From contig JACCIC010000064.1 of the NCBI GenBank assembly GCA_018907035.1, forward strand, positions 1,410,501 through 1,474,500: DNA of 64,000 nucleotides, read 5' to 3'. The first letter of the stretch is position 1, and every line of letters begins with the position of its first letter. The DNA is from Sycobia sp. Sy_11. Lineage: Eukaryota > Arthropoda > Insecta > Hymenoptera > Epichrysomallidae. Positions 33,224 through 42,281 of the stretch are shown in pieces. The translations under genes were made by a program, and so were the position numbers. The notes under the pieces are model-generated. The model searched no databases, had not been told where the DNA came from, and was given only the letters and a program-made list of their open reading frames with translations.

Positions 33224-34603
33224 ATGGACAATGTGATGGATGATTCCTTTGTTGCCCGCCTTAAGGAGGTACTCGAGGAGATGTGGGGGCAAGGTTTAGC
33301 TTTGACGGTAGTCCGTCGAGGCTATCAATCTGCTCGCGCCATCCCTCCGAGTTGGTTCCTTCCGGATCCCTCTTTGGAGGTAATAGAAGAAATTGAGAAG
33401 GCGGGTCCGGATGCGGGCGAGAAATACGTCCCTCTCACCGTCCTGCGTCGACGTCGGGAAGGCAACGGAGGAAAAAGGGGGTCTCCTTCGCCTCCCACCG
33501 CTCCAAGGGCCCAGACCACCCCTCCCGAAGCAGGAACTTCGTGATAAGAGGTGGTGCGTCCCGATCATACCAAAAAGATTCGCCATCCAGAAGGCTTCCT
33601 TTCCCGGGACCTACTAACACCTCTCCCGGAGGAGGAGTTCCGGGACAAGAAGAGGTGAAGTCAGAGGCGCGATCCAGCTCTCCAGCAGGAGCTGGGGAGC
33701 GAGAAGAGGACTCTGGGATCGCTCCCACCACTCCTGGGGTCCATGACCCAGAAATGCGGGGAATACCAAGACCACAAACGTCGGATTGTGGTCACTTGTC
33801 TTTTCCCCCCGAAGCAGGAGTTTCGGGTCCCGGAGAAGGCGAGAATCCTCCTCCTCGTCTGAGTCCGCTCCAACAAATGGAGAAGCGCCTCTTGGGAACC
33901 TTGGCCGATTTTAAAGCCAAGGTAGAAGTATCCAAGAATGCCCAAAGTAGAGTCATCGATCTCTGGGAAGAGTTACGGGGTCGACCTAGTAGTAAAAAGC
34001 AGGTTGGTCCCGTCTTAACCCAGGAACTCGATGACTTAGTGGAGTCGACGAGAGCTCAGGAAGCTTTCTTGAGTTTGCACCGGCAGCATCGAGAGCGACA
34101 AAGTGTGGAGGAGCTTACGGCAGCACTTGCACGCCAAAAGGCCGCCGAGGCTGAGGCAGAGCGATTGTATGCCGAGCTTCTCCGTATCCGTAAAGAGGCA
34201 CGCCGGTTAGGGGAGGGTGTTCCCTCCTCCCTTCGGGATTCCGTACACTTAGCCGCGGATGAGCGGCGAAGATCAAGTGCGACTTCACAACCCGGAGGGA
34301 GTCTTGGTGGTAGAGTACCAAAGTGTACCACCTGTGGCCCTGCTGGTCGCGGCAGGGGAAATCAGTCGGGTAATCCACGTAGAGAAGATACCCGACCTGG
34401 GGTTTCAAAGAATAAAAACAAAATAGAAACCGCAGATGAAGACTTCCGATCGTACTATGTGCAAGACCCTTGTGGGAGTACGGCCGGCACCACCGATATT
34501 TTTTCTGCGGATATCCGGGCGTCACAAAAGAAAATAAATGTCCTAATCGTGACGTCCATAAATTCGTAATGAAAAAACCTTGGCTCCTTAAGAGTGGTTG
34601 AGG
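33224..34603 (+). pseudogene. Third ORF (env position) of gypsy copy B
   Basis: Starts at ATG 33224 (MDNVMDDSFVARLKEVLEE). A frameshift near 33540 leads into a long frame (33541-34569) with proline/glycine-rich stretches, then a charged helical region with heptad-like spacing (ALARQKAAEAEAERLYAELL, about 34110-34200), then CTTCGPAGRGRG. Near the end the frame shifts again; the homologous sequence continues to TGA 34601-34603. That end carries FFCGYPGVTKENKCPNRDVH, the same motif as copy A but with Tyr for its first Cys. The length of about 450 codons suits an accessory or env-position protein, but no hydrophobic membrane segment is visible. Family unknown. Confidence 0.7.
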
Positions 34604-34790
34604 TCCCGGGCGATCTCTCTCTCCGTGACACCCAACAGTGAAGAATAAGATATCTTGTTTATTGTTGTTTATGTATATCTGTATTCTTTCGCCGTTGGGA
34701 TGTCAATGTATATATAAAAAATATATATATAGTTATAAAATTATTTCCTTTTTCCTATCCATATTTCCTATAGTTATCCTTCGGTTTTTC
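34604..34790. other. Segment between third ORF and polypurine tract, copy B
   Basis: Shared with copy A in order: CTCTCTC tract, GTGACACCCAACAGTG, a (TA)-rich stretch and TTCCTATCCATATTTCCT. Non-coding. Confidence 0.7.
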
Positions 34791-34800
34791 TGGAGGGGGG
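34791..34800 (+). promoter_or_regulatory. Polypurine tract of gypsy copy B
   Basis: TGGAGGGGGG directly before the 3' LTR start. Confidence 0.85.
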
Positions 34801-35493
34801 TGTAACATGTATAGGTTATTTCACCTTATACATGTTGATTATTTCCACAAATAGGAAAAAAGGGAGGGAAAAGGGAAAAGGAGAGAAAGAGAGAAGGAGA
34901 ATAAAGAAAATTATAATATAGTTAGTATAATATATACCTTAGTGATAGGCAAATCTATAAAAATTCTTCTTGAAAAATAGAACGTGGCCATTCTCGTATA
35001 AAAAAATTATTAAATTAATCGATTAAATTATTGTGATAGAAGAATTCAGTGATTGTTGAAATCTGTTTCATCCGAGAGACAAAAAGACTATTAATAAGAA
35101 AGATTCTTGCCGAGTGAAAGATGCAAAACCGGCCGGTATTATAAGCATCTAGCTCACGCCATATACATCGTTGGGTTGTTTTGTTTCCAGCGTCGAATTA
35201 TAAAGGTTGGTGAATTTTTCCATATTTATTGTATTTTCGGATTTTAGTAGAGTGGTATTTACCTCTACTCTTTTCATTAATTCTTTCGATTGATAATATT
35301 AGATATTATAGATTATCTTTAGAACATGTAAAAGCGACAGAGAGATATAGACATAGAGTAAGAATAGTAAGAAAAATCCGCAAAGAACCTACGATCCATA
35401 AATATTGTTTTAAACAATTTAATCCGTTCGGGGTTCTTTGCAACTCTGTTAACAGGTACTTCTACCGGGTGATTAATAATTAAGTATCCCGTT

Positions 35494-35496
<3 letters not shown>
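34801..35496 (+). repeat. 3' LTR of gypsy copy B (696 bp, internally deleted)
   Basis: TGTAACATGTATAGG to GTTACA. It matches the 5' LTR up to the GCGACAGAGAGATAT segment, then jumps to CCGCAAAGAACCTACG and the common 3' end. Against the solo LTR about 420 bp are missing. The two LTRs of one provirus should be identical at insertion, so one or both changed later. Confidence 0.9.

Positions 35497-35537
<41 letters not shown>
35497..35537. repeat. (AT)n tract between copy B and a solo LTR
   Basis: 41 bp of AT repeats with an LTR end on each side. Confidence 0.95.
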
Positions 35538-35538
<1 letters not shown>

Positions 35539-35830
35539 CGTGTCCGCCTCGAGCACGAGGACGGCGGGCACGGCCTTTCCAAATCTGTGCCCGGCTGGGC
35601 TTAGCCCCGAATGATTCCGGCGAGGGAGAGGGGCGGTTCGCGAAGGGCGAAATATCGCGTTCAGGATTGCGCGTGAGGTAGGGCGGCTAATTGAACACAC
35701 TCGGAATAATAAAATCAAAATAATTAAAATTTAAATCGGCTTTAATAGCAAGGATTCGTACAGCGCCTATATGCGAGGCGTGCGGGACGCAGGCCGAGGG
35801 TCGCCGAGGCGACGGCACGCGAGGAGTTCG

Positions 35831-35869
<39 letters not shown>

Positions 35870-36475
35870 GGCTGCCACTTACAGCGAGTCGGAGCTCGAT
35901 GATCCCGCAGCGCGTCCTCGTCCGGCAGCAGCACCTTCCTTCACCGGGAGCGGCGGTGACGTCGCCGTCCAGAAAATCCGGGATGGGGCGGTTATTCCGC
36001 GGAGACGGGGTCGGACGACAAGTTCGTCCGCTCGGGCTCGTCCTCAGCGCGAGTGCGCTACACGCACACACAATGCCGTGGCACAAACACGCGCGTCCGG
36101 TAGTGTACCCTCCCCGAAGAAGAGGTACGTAGCGAGGGGGAACACGTGGAGCACGAGGTGTGTTCCCGTAGACGATGACCAAGACGACACCGTAACAGCA
36201 AAGAAAACAAAGCGCGTGGAGCGAAAAGCTGGCTAAAAAACGTGTCCAAAGCTCGCGGCTTTCTCCCTGTCTAATCCTTCGCGCGCGTGGCCGTCTCTCC
36301 CCACTCCCCGCTCTCTCTCTCTCACTTACCTCTCTGCCGGTGTAGTTGTGCGTCGGCCTGTAACAGATCAACATTTATACATGGAAATATACAAATAAAT
36401 ATTTACAGGCTACGGCTAGAGAGAGAGCAACGGGACGTGGGAAAGCAAGCGCGCGTAGTGCTTGCGTTCCCTGTC

Positions 36476-36478
<3 letters not shown>
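35538..36478 (-). mobile_element. Solo LTR-like element, family G
   Basis: On the minus strand it starts TGTGACAGGGAACGC at 36478 and ends near GGCGGACACGA at 35538, with (AT)n on both sides. The body is GC-rich, with a CT tract and two GTAAGT sites (GAGAGGTAAGTGAGAG and CTGTAAGTGGCAGCC). The first 200 bp and the GTAAGTGGCAGCC segment recur at 49952-50519. The 210-codon minus-strand frame inside it has no domain features and follows from base composition. I read it as a solo LTR; the 3' terminus is imperfect. Confidence 0.7.

Positions 36479-36526
<48 letters not shown>
36479..36526. repeat. (AT)n microsatellite
   Basis: 48 bp of AT repeats, the outer part of the tract that received copy B and solo LTR G. 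Confidence 0.95.
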
Positions 36527-36529
<3 letters not shown>

Positions 36530-36622
36530 TTTCAACTCTCTTTGAAGAGATATATAGCTATATTATGTATATAACATAATATCAACACACACATCATATA
36601 TTGAGTCTATATAAAATACTTT

Positions 36623-36824
36623 TTTTTGTTATGTTATTTAATGTCGCTTTATTTATACTTCCAAACATCGGTGCTAATCATCGAGTTCTACGATGTGTTT
36701 GTAAACAAAGCACATGTAAATTATTACAGCGGTGCCTGTGTCAATCGGCCGAGACCGGGATTTTAACTCGGATCACCAAGTTACTAGTTCTTCGCTCTAG
36801 CGGTCGGACCATCGTAGACCTCGA
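36623..36824 (-). mobile_element. tRNA-derived SINE with target duplications
   Basis: Flanked by the perfect 12-bp direct repeat ATAAAATACTTT at 36611-36622 and 36825-36836. On the minus strand it starts with a tRNA-like head (CCGCTAGAGCG as an A-box relative; GAGTTAAAATCCCGG resembling a B box). It continues about 120 bp and ends in TAACATAACAAAAAA next to the duplication. Size (202 bp), A-rich tail and duplication all fit a SINE mobilised by a non-LTR retrotransposon. A tail fragment of the same family lies at 20233-20280. Confidence 0.85.
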
Positions 36825-37114
36825 ATAAAATACTTTAATTATGCTTGTGTCGATTGTATTTAGATAAATTAATAAATATTTCTATTGATTTGACTGTCCA
36901 ATTAAATAAATTAAAATTAATACAGAAAAATATCAATATATATTTATATCAATATATAATTAATTGAAAATTATAATGACAATCAGATTGTGCTTGTTTA
37001 AAATCACCCCCGAGACTAATCTAAAATAAAAATATATTAGTTAAAAAAAATTCTTTATTAGTAAAATGCAATCTAACTGTCTCCATCACCTTTACCCAAT
37101 TGAAGATCAGCTGA

Positions 37115-37157
37115 GGTTGTCCAACATTTCGAGCTCGCCATGGCTCCTTGTCAGGGA
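37115..37157 (-). ncRNA. Degenerate hammerhead ribozyme, outer Penelope copy
   Basis: Minus-strand CTGACAAGGAGCCATGGCG followed by AGCTCGAAATGTTGGAC. The CTGANGA box has one change, and a stem II-like pair of arms precedes the GAAA box. Penelope-like elements are known to carry hammerhead ribozymes near their terminal repeats. Confidence 0.55.
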
Positions 37158-38048
37158 CTGAATTAAACCTTATATTAATATTCTAATTTATATATACCCT
37201 TATCCCTACTAAATTAATAAAAAATTTAGTAATTTGAATATACAATCTCCCTTCTTCATAAAATTAATCAATTTAATAAAGAATGATAAATTTTATCTAA
37301 TTTATTTGACTCTAATATTAAATTCATATTGTCACGATTCTTTAAAATGTGAATACTTTCAAGATTCTCCATTTAGTTCTTATTATTAATATGAAAATTA
37401 AAAATTGTACTTATGTCGACTGTTCTGAATTAAATTAATAAATATTTTTATGGGTCTTACAGTCTTTATAATATCATATATTAGTTAAAATAAAGATAGT
37501 CAGACTGTCCTTGTTTATGATCACCCCCGTAGAATCTGAAATAAAACTTATTACTACAATAAAATATATAAGAACTTTAAGAATAAAAATAAATTAAATT
37601 AATAATAAAATAAAAATAAAAATAAAAATACAATAATAAGTGAAATAAAAATAAAAAAAATTGGTACAGAAAACCAACATGGCCAGGTAGGTTGTTAAAT
37701 TTTAACTGAGACTATCTATTCGGAAACAAGATAGGTACTGTAAAGGCAGTCATCTACATAGCAATCAAGGTATCGTACAGAGATTTCAGAAAAGATAATT
37801 TAAAATTAGTTAAAGAGAAATTCCTTAACAATGATTATCCAATAGACTTTGTGGATAAGATGATTGCAGAGAGAGAGTGGATCAAATTTATAATAATACT
37901 AGAGAACCTAATATGGAAAAGAGGGATAATACTAATAAAATCGTGGTATTCTCATATGTAAAAGGATTATCCAAAAGAATTAGAAGTGTATGTAAAAAAA
38001 ATATTCTAGTTTACTTTAGAAACAATAATAATATTAAAAAAACTATTT

Positions 38049-38357
38049 AATAATTGTAAAGATAAGGATGATAAATGTTTGAAAACAGAAGTAGTATACA
38101 AAATAAATTGTAAAGATTGTGACAAATATTATATTGGACAAACGGGAAGATACCTAATACAAACAATATATGAACATCAATATAGCTTACGAAGCACGAA
38201 TGGTACACCCAGGCTAAAAGAACATAGTTTAAACTTGTTATATTCTTTCGACGTTAAAAATGTAAACATTTTGGAACAAGGTATTAAGATTAAATATAAA
38301 AGAGAAACTCTTGAAAATATTCATATTTTGAAAAATCCCAATAATAAATCGCAATAG
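38049..38357 (+). pseudogene. GIY-YIG endonuclease end of a Penelope-like ORF
   Basis: The open frame reads through DKCLKTEVVYKINCKDCDK, YYIGQTGRYLIQTIYEHQ and LENIHILKNP to TAA. The CxxC, the YKI...YYIGQT core and the following basic/His residues (EHQ) match the GIY-YIG nuclease that Penelope-like elements carry after reverse transcriptase. The usual Arg after TGR is lost. There is no start codon at the left; upstream sequence is the decayed linker region. It nicks target DNA in the family; this copy is a fragment. Confidence 0.85.
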
Positions 38358-38522
38358 AGTCGAGCAAATTGGACAACACTTATCATTCCTTATTAATATA
38401 GAATTTGTATTTCGCATTTAAGTTCAAGAAAAAAAGGGGGTCCTATAAATGTTATAATAATAATTTTAGAATGGGGATGGGGTATATAAAGTAGCATGCT
38501 GTGTTTTTCATTTTAGTTTAGT

Positions 38523-38562
38523 TCCTGAGAATCAACCGTAGCGGCTCGAAACGTCGGACGAG
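38523..38562 (+). ncRNA. Degenerate hammerhead ribozyme, inner Penelope copy
   Basis: CTGAGAATCAACCGTAGCGG then CTCGAAACGTCGGACGAG. Stem II CCG-TAG-CGG and the GAAAC box are clear; the CTGANGA box differs by one base. It lies about 165 bp after the ORF stop. Confidence 0.6.
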
Positions 38563-38987
38563 AAGGTGATCCTAATTGAAGGTAGTGGGGCGCAGTCAGG
38601 TTGTTCTTTACTAACATAGAATAAGTACTTTTATTATTATTTTTTTATTTTGATTTTACTTATTATTGTATTTTTAGTATTATTTTTATTTTATTTTTAT
38701 TTTTAATTTTCTGATATAATTTATTGTAGTAATAAGTTTTATTTCATATTCTATGGGGGTGATCATAAACAAGAACAGTCTGACTGTGATTATTTTATCT
38801 AATATATAATATTATAAAGACTGTAAGACCGATGAAAATATTTATTAATTTAATCTTATTATTAATACCATGCTTCAAAATATCCACATTCACAAAATCA
38901 AAATAATTAATTAAAATGAATTAATTTTAATTTATTTGTAATAATTGGATTGTAAGACCAATAGAAATATTTATTAATTTATTCTAT

Positions 38988-39100
38988 AATATTTATTCTT
39001 TACAAGATTATTCTAATCCATAATATATTAAATATTATTATAATTTATAATATTATAATATTAAATAAATTACGTGCGGTTGAAAAAGAGGTCCAAGTGT
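38988..39100. other. Short AT-rich spacer
   Basis: No feature seen. Confidence 0.5.
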
Positions 39101-39400
39101 CTCGAGACGACGTTTACAGAGAGTGCCATTTTCGAACTATAGGAAATGTCTCGGGACGACTCCTTTAGAGCGTTTTGTTTTAGGGAGGTAGAATACGATG
39201 TCCAGGTATCTCGGGACGACTTTACTGGGAGTGTACGTGTTCGAATCATAGAATATGAATCTCTTTATCGAAGTCTCTTAAACACTGTCTGTAGAAGTCG
39301 TTCCAAAACATTCCTACATTGTCTTCTACCGTCCGAACACGAAATTCCCCATAGAAGTCGTGCCGACACACCTAAACATCGTTTCGGACTATCCAGTTCA
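39101..39400. repeat. Degenerate tandem repeat, about 60-bp period
   Basis: TCTCGGGACGAC recurs at about 39100 (CTCGAGACGA), 39151 and 39211. GAAGTCGTxCC recurs at 39294 and 39354. Spacings are 50, 60, about 83 and 60 bp. Units share pieces such as TTCTACCGTCCGAACACG but are diverged. It lies at the 3' end of gypsy E and may be its 3' untranslated region or a separate minisatellite. Confidence 0.55.
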
Positions 39401-42281
39401 TACTTCTTCTGCTTCACCTTCTGCTGGTGTGATAGTTTTACGTCTTTCCGGACGATCGCAGACGGTGTTATCTTCTACTTGCTCCGTAGTTTTACGTCGT
39501 TGTGGACGCGCGCTCTCCTCTTGAGCTATGTCGTTTGTGGCGGTAGGGGGTAGATGGGGGGTATTCTCTAGTTCGTCGAGGCGAGAATTTCTGGTGTTCA
39601 ACAAAGACAGCGCAAATAGTTTTTTATGGACCGGCATGGGTGTTTTCAGTCCGGGTTCATCGACACCTAATTCCTGAGTTGAGTCCGGGCTGAACTCAAT
39701 CAGGTTTCCTATTTCTTTTTCGTTTTCTCGCTGGTGCAGAGCTTAGGCTAGTTTTGCTGTATTGAAAGCTTGCTCGCGGTCGCGTTGGCGTTCTTGCGTC
39801 GCTTGCCCGTGTGTTCCTAGGACTTGCGGTGTAGTCGCGTTTACAGGTCGCGTCTACGAGCCCGTTGGATTGGGGGCATAAACGTCCCCTGATCTACGCG
39901 GTTGATCGATCAACAAGGACCGGTGCAGCCCTCTGCCTCTGCCTATCTTGGGAATCATTGTCTTGGCTTAAGGTACCTGTGGAGAAACAAGATGGTGCGT
40001 TAGGGGGATAGTATTTTTTATGTCCGAAACGTGTACTCTAGTTTTCTTCCTGTCGTCCATATCTTGTAGCTCGAAGATGACAGGGGATATTTTCCTGACT
40101 GTTCGGCATGGAGCAATAAACTTCGGTGCTAGTTTTGGTGCGAATCTATCCGGCCCTGATTATAGCACATGGTTTCTCCTACAAACCGTCTTATTTTCCT
40201 CGAAGGAATCTTCTCGTCTATTCTTGTTTCAATAGTTGTGACGTATGGAGTGCGTCACTTAACTTATTAATTAATCTGAAAAAAGAAAGATGGTTAGATC
40301 GAGCACACTTAAGTGAAGTGATTTTATTAGAAATATAATAAAAAATATTATTTGTAGTAGTATTTGAAGTAAGAGGGGATGTTAATTTTGTGGAGAGAGC
40401 AGTTAATTTCTGACTTTTGTAGAGATTAGAAGAAATTAAAGTTCTTTCTTGCGTGAGGTTCTCTCTTAGTTTTTCTTTTTGAGAATTTTCAAGTTGTGGA
40501 GTGTTATTTAAATAGTAGTGGTGAGTGGGGATTAATAGGAAACTATTGTATAAAAGAAAAGTGAAATTTTAGTAGTTCTTCATCATCCGTGTCTTGACGA
40601 AGCACGGCACCGAGGGCATAGTTGCTGGCATCGGTTTGGAGTATATAGGGCTTATTCTGTATGGGGCGTGCGAATACGGATGCTTGCGTTAGCAAGATAC
40701 GCAGTTGGTTAATTGCATCTTCCTGGGGTTGGTCCCAGTGCCATCTCACGTAACAGTTTACTTAGTGGTGCCTTTACGTCCGCTAAAGATTTATGAAGCG
40801 GGCGTACCACCTTACCATGACGAGAAAAGTTCTCAGCTGTTTAATGTTTGTCGGAGCTGCATATTCCGTAACAGGCTGTGGTTTGTCGGGGTCCGTACGC
40901 AGTCCGTCTTTGTTTACCACATATCCCAGATAGCGTACCTCCGGGCAATAAAACTCAGAATTTCCTTTATTAATTTGAAGCCCAACCTGTCTAAGGCGGG
41001 CCAGTACCGCTTCTAATTGCTGAGTGTGTTCCTCGAATGTATTTGTGACGCTGATAATATCGTCCATTTAGTCAAACACGCATAGCTGCCACTGCGGTCC
41101 GAACACGACATCCATGCCGCGTTGGAAACTGGCTGGGGCGTTGGTCAGCCCATATGGAATTCTGGTGTATTGGAATATCCCTTACTGTAGGACTGCAACG
41201 GCAGTTATTTCCTTGCTCGCGTCGTCTAGAGGAATCTGTTGATACGCCTGGCTTAAGTCTATCTTAGAAAGATAATGAGCGTCACGCAGATTAGCCAATA
41301 GGACGTCCATGTGAGGACGAGGAGATGCATCCTTCTTCGTCACCTGGTTAACTGCCCTGTAGTCAATACAGAGCCTGATCTTGCCTTCCTTCTGCGGCAC
41401 GATCACCGGACAACTGCTGCACGAACTCTCCGAAGGTTCGATGATGCCTTCGGCGAGAAGTCGACTTCTGCGTGGGCCTGTTTTAGTAGTTTATCCGGCA
41501 TGCGTCGGAGGCGCTGTTTAATAGGCCGATGGCCTTGCACGTCTATATGATGAAGGGGCATCTGTGCAATCTTCAGGACCCCTGTTTGTTTTGGTATCAG
41601 CTGATCCAGTAGCTGGTTCAGTTGTCGTCTTTGCCTCTGCTCCAACTTGGCGACACCATTTACGGCTGCTAAAGCCGTGATAGCTTGTACGTTGTTGTTC
41701 GCGCGCATCACGAAGTGTCTTAATATATTTGTAGACATTTGCCAGGTCGCCTTGGGGTAATTAATCGTCATTTGCAACTGTATCAGTATATCCATCCTTA
41801 GAATGATATCATATGTTAATGAGTTAAACACTCTGAAGCGTGTCGAAATCTGTTGCCGATCTATTTTCAGGCGGAGATGTATTTCTCCGTCGTTGCAACA
41901 GATCTGGCCATTTGGCAGCTGCATAAACGATGTGATTGGTATAATGGCTGTCTTCACAACCTTTGCAGGACATGGTCCAATATATGAATCGCGTGCCTCC
42001 GGATCGACCAATCCTGGAAATATTTTTCTTAATAATTCGATATTTAAAAAAAATCAATTATCGTCCTCGCGAATTGGGGACGTGCATCGAGAATCGGTAA
42101 CATCCGTGGCTGTTATTGATGCGTTTCCTGCGTTATTCACGTCTATAGTTGTTTGCGGAGTCTTGTCGTAGAAGATAGTAGGGCCGACTTCGATAGCCAC
42201 TTCCCTTAAGCGTTTCCCGAGGTCCTCCTGTTTGGGCCGCAACGTGTGCAGTTTATTGTTGTTACGCCATCTTCGCTGCAA
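39398..42281 (-). pseudogene. Pol of gypsy element E
   Basis: A family distinct from A/B/D. On the minus strand: degraded protease (MVDPEARDSYIGP, with DPEA where DTGA is expected), DIILRMDILIQLQM, RT (IVPQKEGKIRLCIDYRAVNQ, LSKIDLSQAYQQIPLDD), then MDDIISV at 41067. The codon just before MDD is TAA, so the Tyr of the catalytic YMDD box has become a stop. Continuing: LRTDPDKPQPV, RNase H start ILQTDASNYALGAVLRQD (to 40543). The integrase core is missing. A C-terminal integrase piece is legible at about 40200-40020 (VIFELQDMDDRKKTRVHVSD), followed by a charged tail at 39637-39398. Confidence 0.85.

Larger units (their letters stand above)
24688..35496 (+). mobile_element. Ty3/gypsy retrotransposon copy B, structurally complete provirus
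   Basis: Begins TGTAAC at 24688 and ends GTTACA at 35496, with (TA)n on both sides, consistent with an ATAT target duplication that cannot be resolved inside the tract. In order: 5' LTR, PBS-like TGGCGTCCAACGTGC, leader, gag, zinc knuckle, protease, reverse transcriptase, RNase H, integrase with AT-hook tail, third ORF, polypurine tract, 3' LTR. About 10.8 kb. Coding regions carry stops and frameshifts, so it is dead as it stands, but it is the best template in the window for the family shared with copies A and D. Confidence 0.93.
37392..38853 (+). mobile_element. Penelope-like element with inverted terminal repeats (inner copy)
   Basis: A 1462-bp element flanked by the perfect 14-bp duplication TCTTATTATTAATA at 37378-37391 and 38854-38867. 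Its ends are inverted copies of about 225 bp (37428-37660 and 38618-38853). Each contains the TTAATAAATATTTT-type end, a GTCTTACAGTC segment, an AGTCxGACTGT palindrome, TTGTTTATGATCACCCCC and A/T-rich runs. Between them lie the last part of a Penelope ORF with a GIY-YIG domain and a hammerhead. The reverse transcriptase is missing, so this is a 5'-truncated copy with inverted terminal repeats, an arrangement known for this class. Confidence 0.85.
36840..38987 (-). mobile_element. Penelope-like element remnant (outer copy)
   Basis: Inverted ends TTAATAAATATTTCTATTG at about 36870 and its counterpart ending about 38985 delimit it. On the minus strand a C-terminal coding remnant (NLESIHILKNRD, about 37370-37330) is followed about 170 bp later by a degenerate hammerhead. 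That is the same order and spacing as in the inner copy. The inner element (37392-38853) is inserted in its coding part in the opposite direction. No clear target duplication seen for the outer copy. Confidence 0.75.

Noticed and set aside
33224..34603. Retroviral envelope gene
   Set aside because: The position fits, but there is no signal peptide, furin-like site or transmembrane stretch in the visible frames of either copy.
35742..36374. 210-codon minus-strand frame
   Set aside because: It lies wholly inside solo LTR G, is GC-driven, contains a CT-tract-encoded Ser-Leu run and has no domain features.
39146..39553. 135-codon plus-strand frame
   Set aside because: Covers the degenerate tandem repeat and the antisense of gypsy E tail; no motif.
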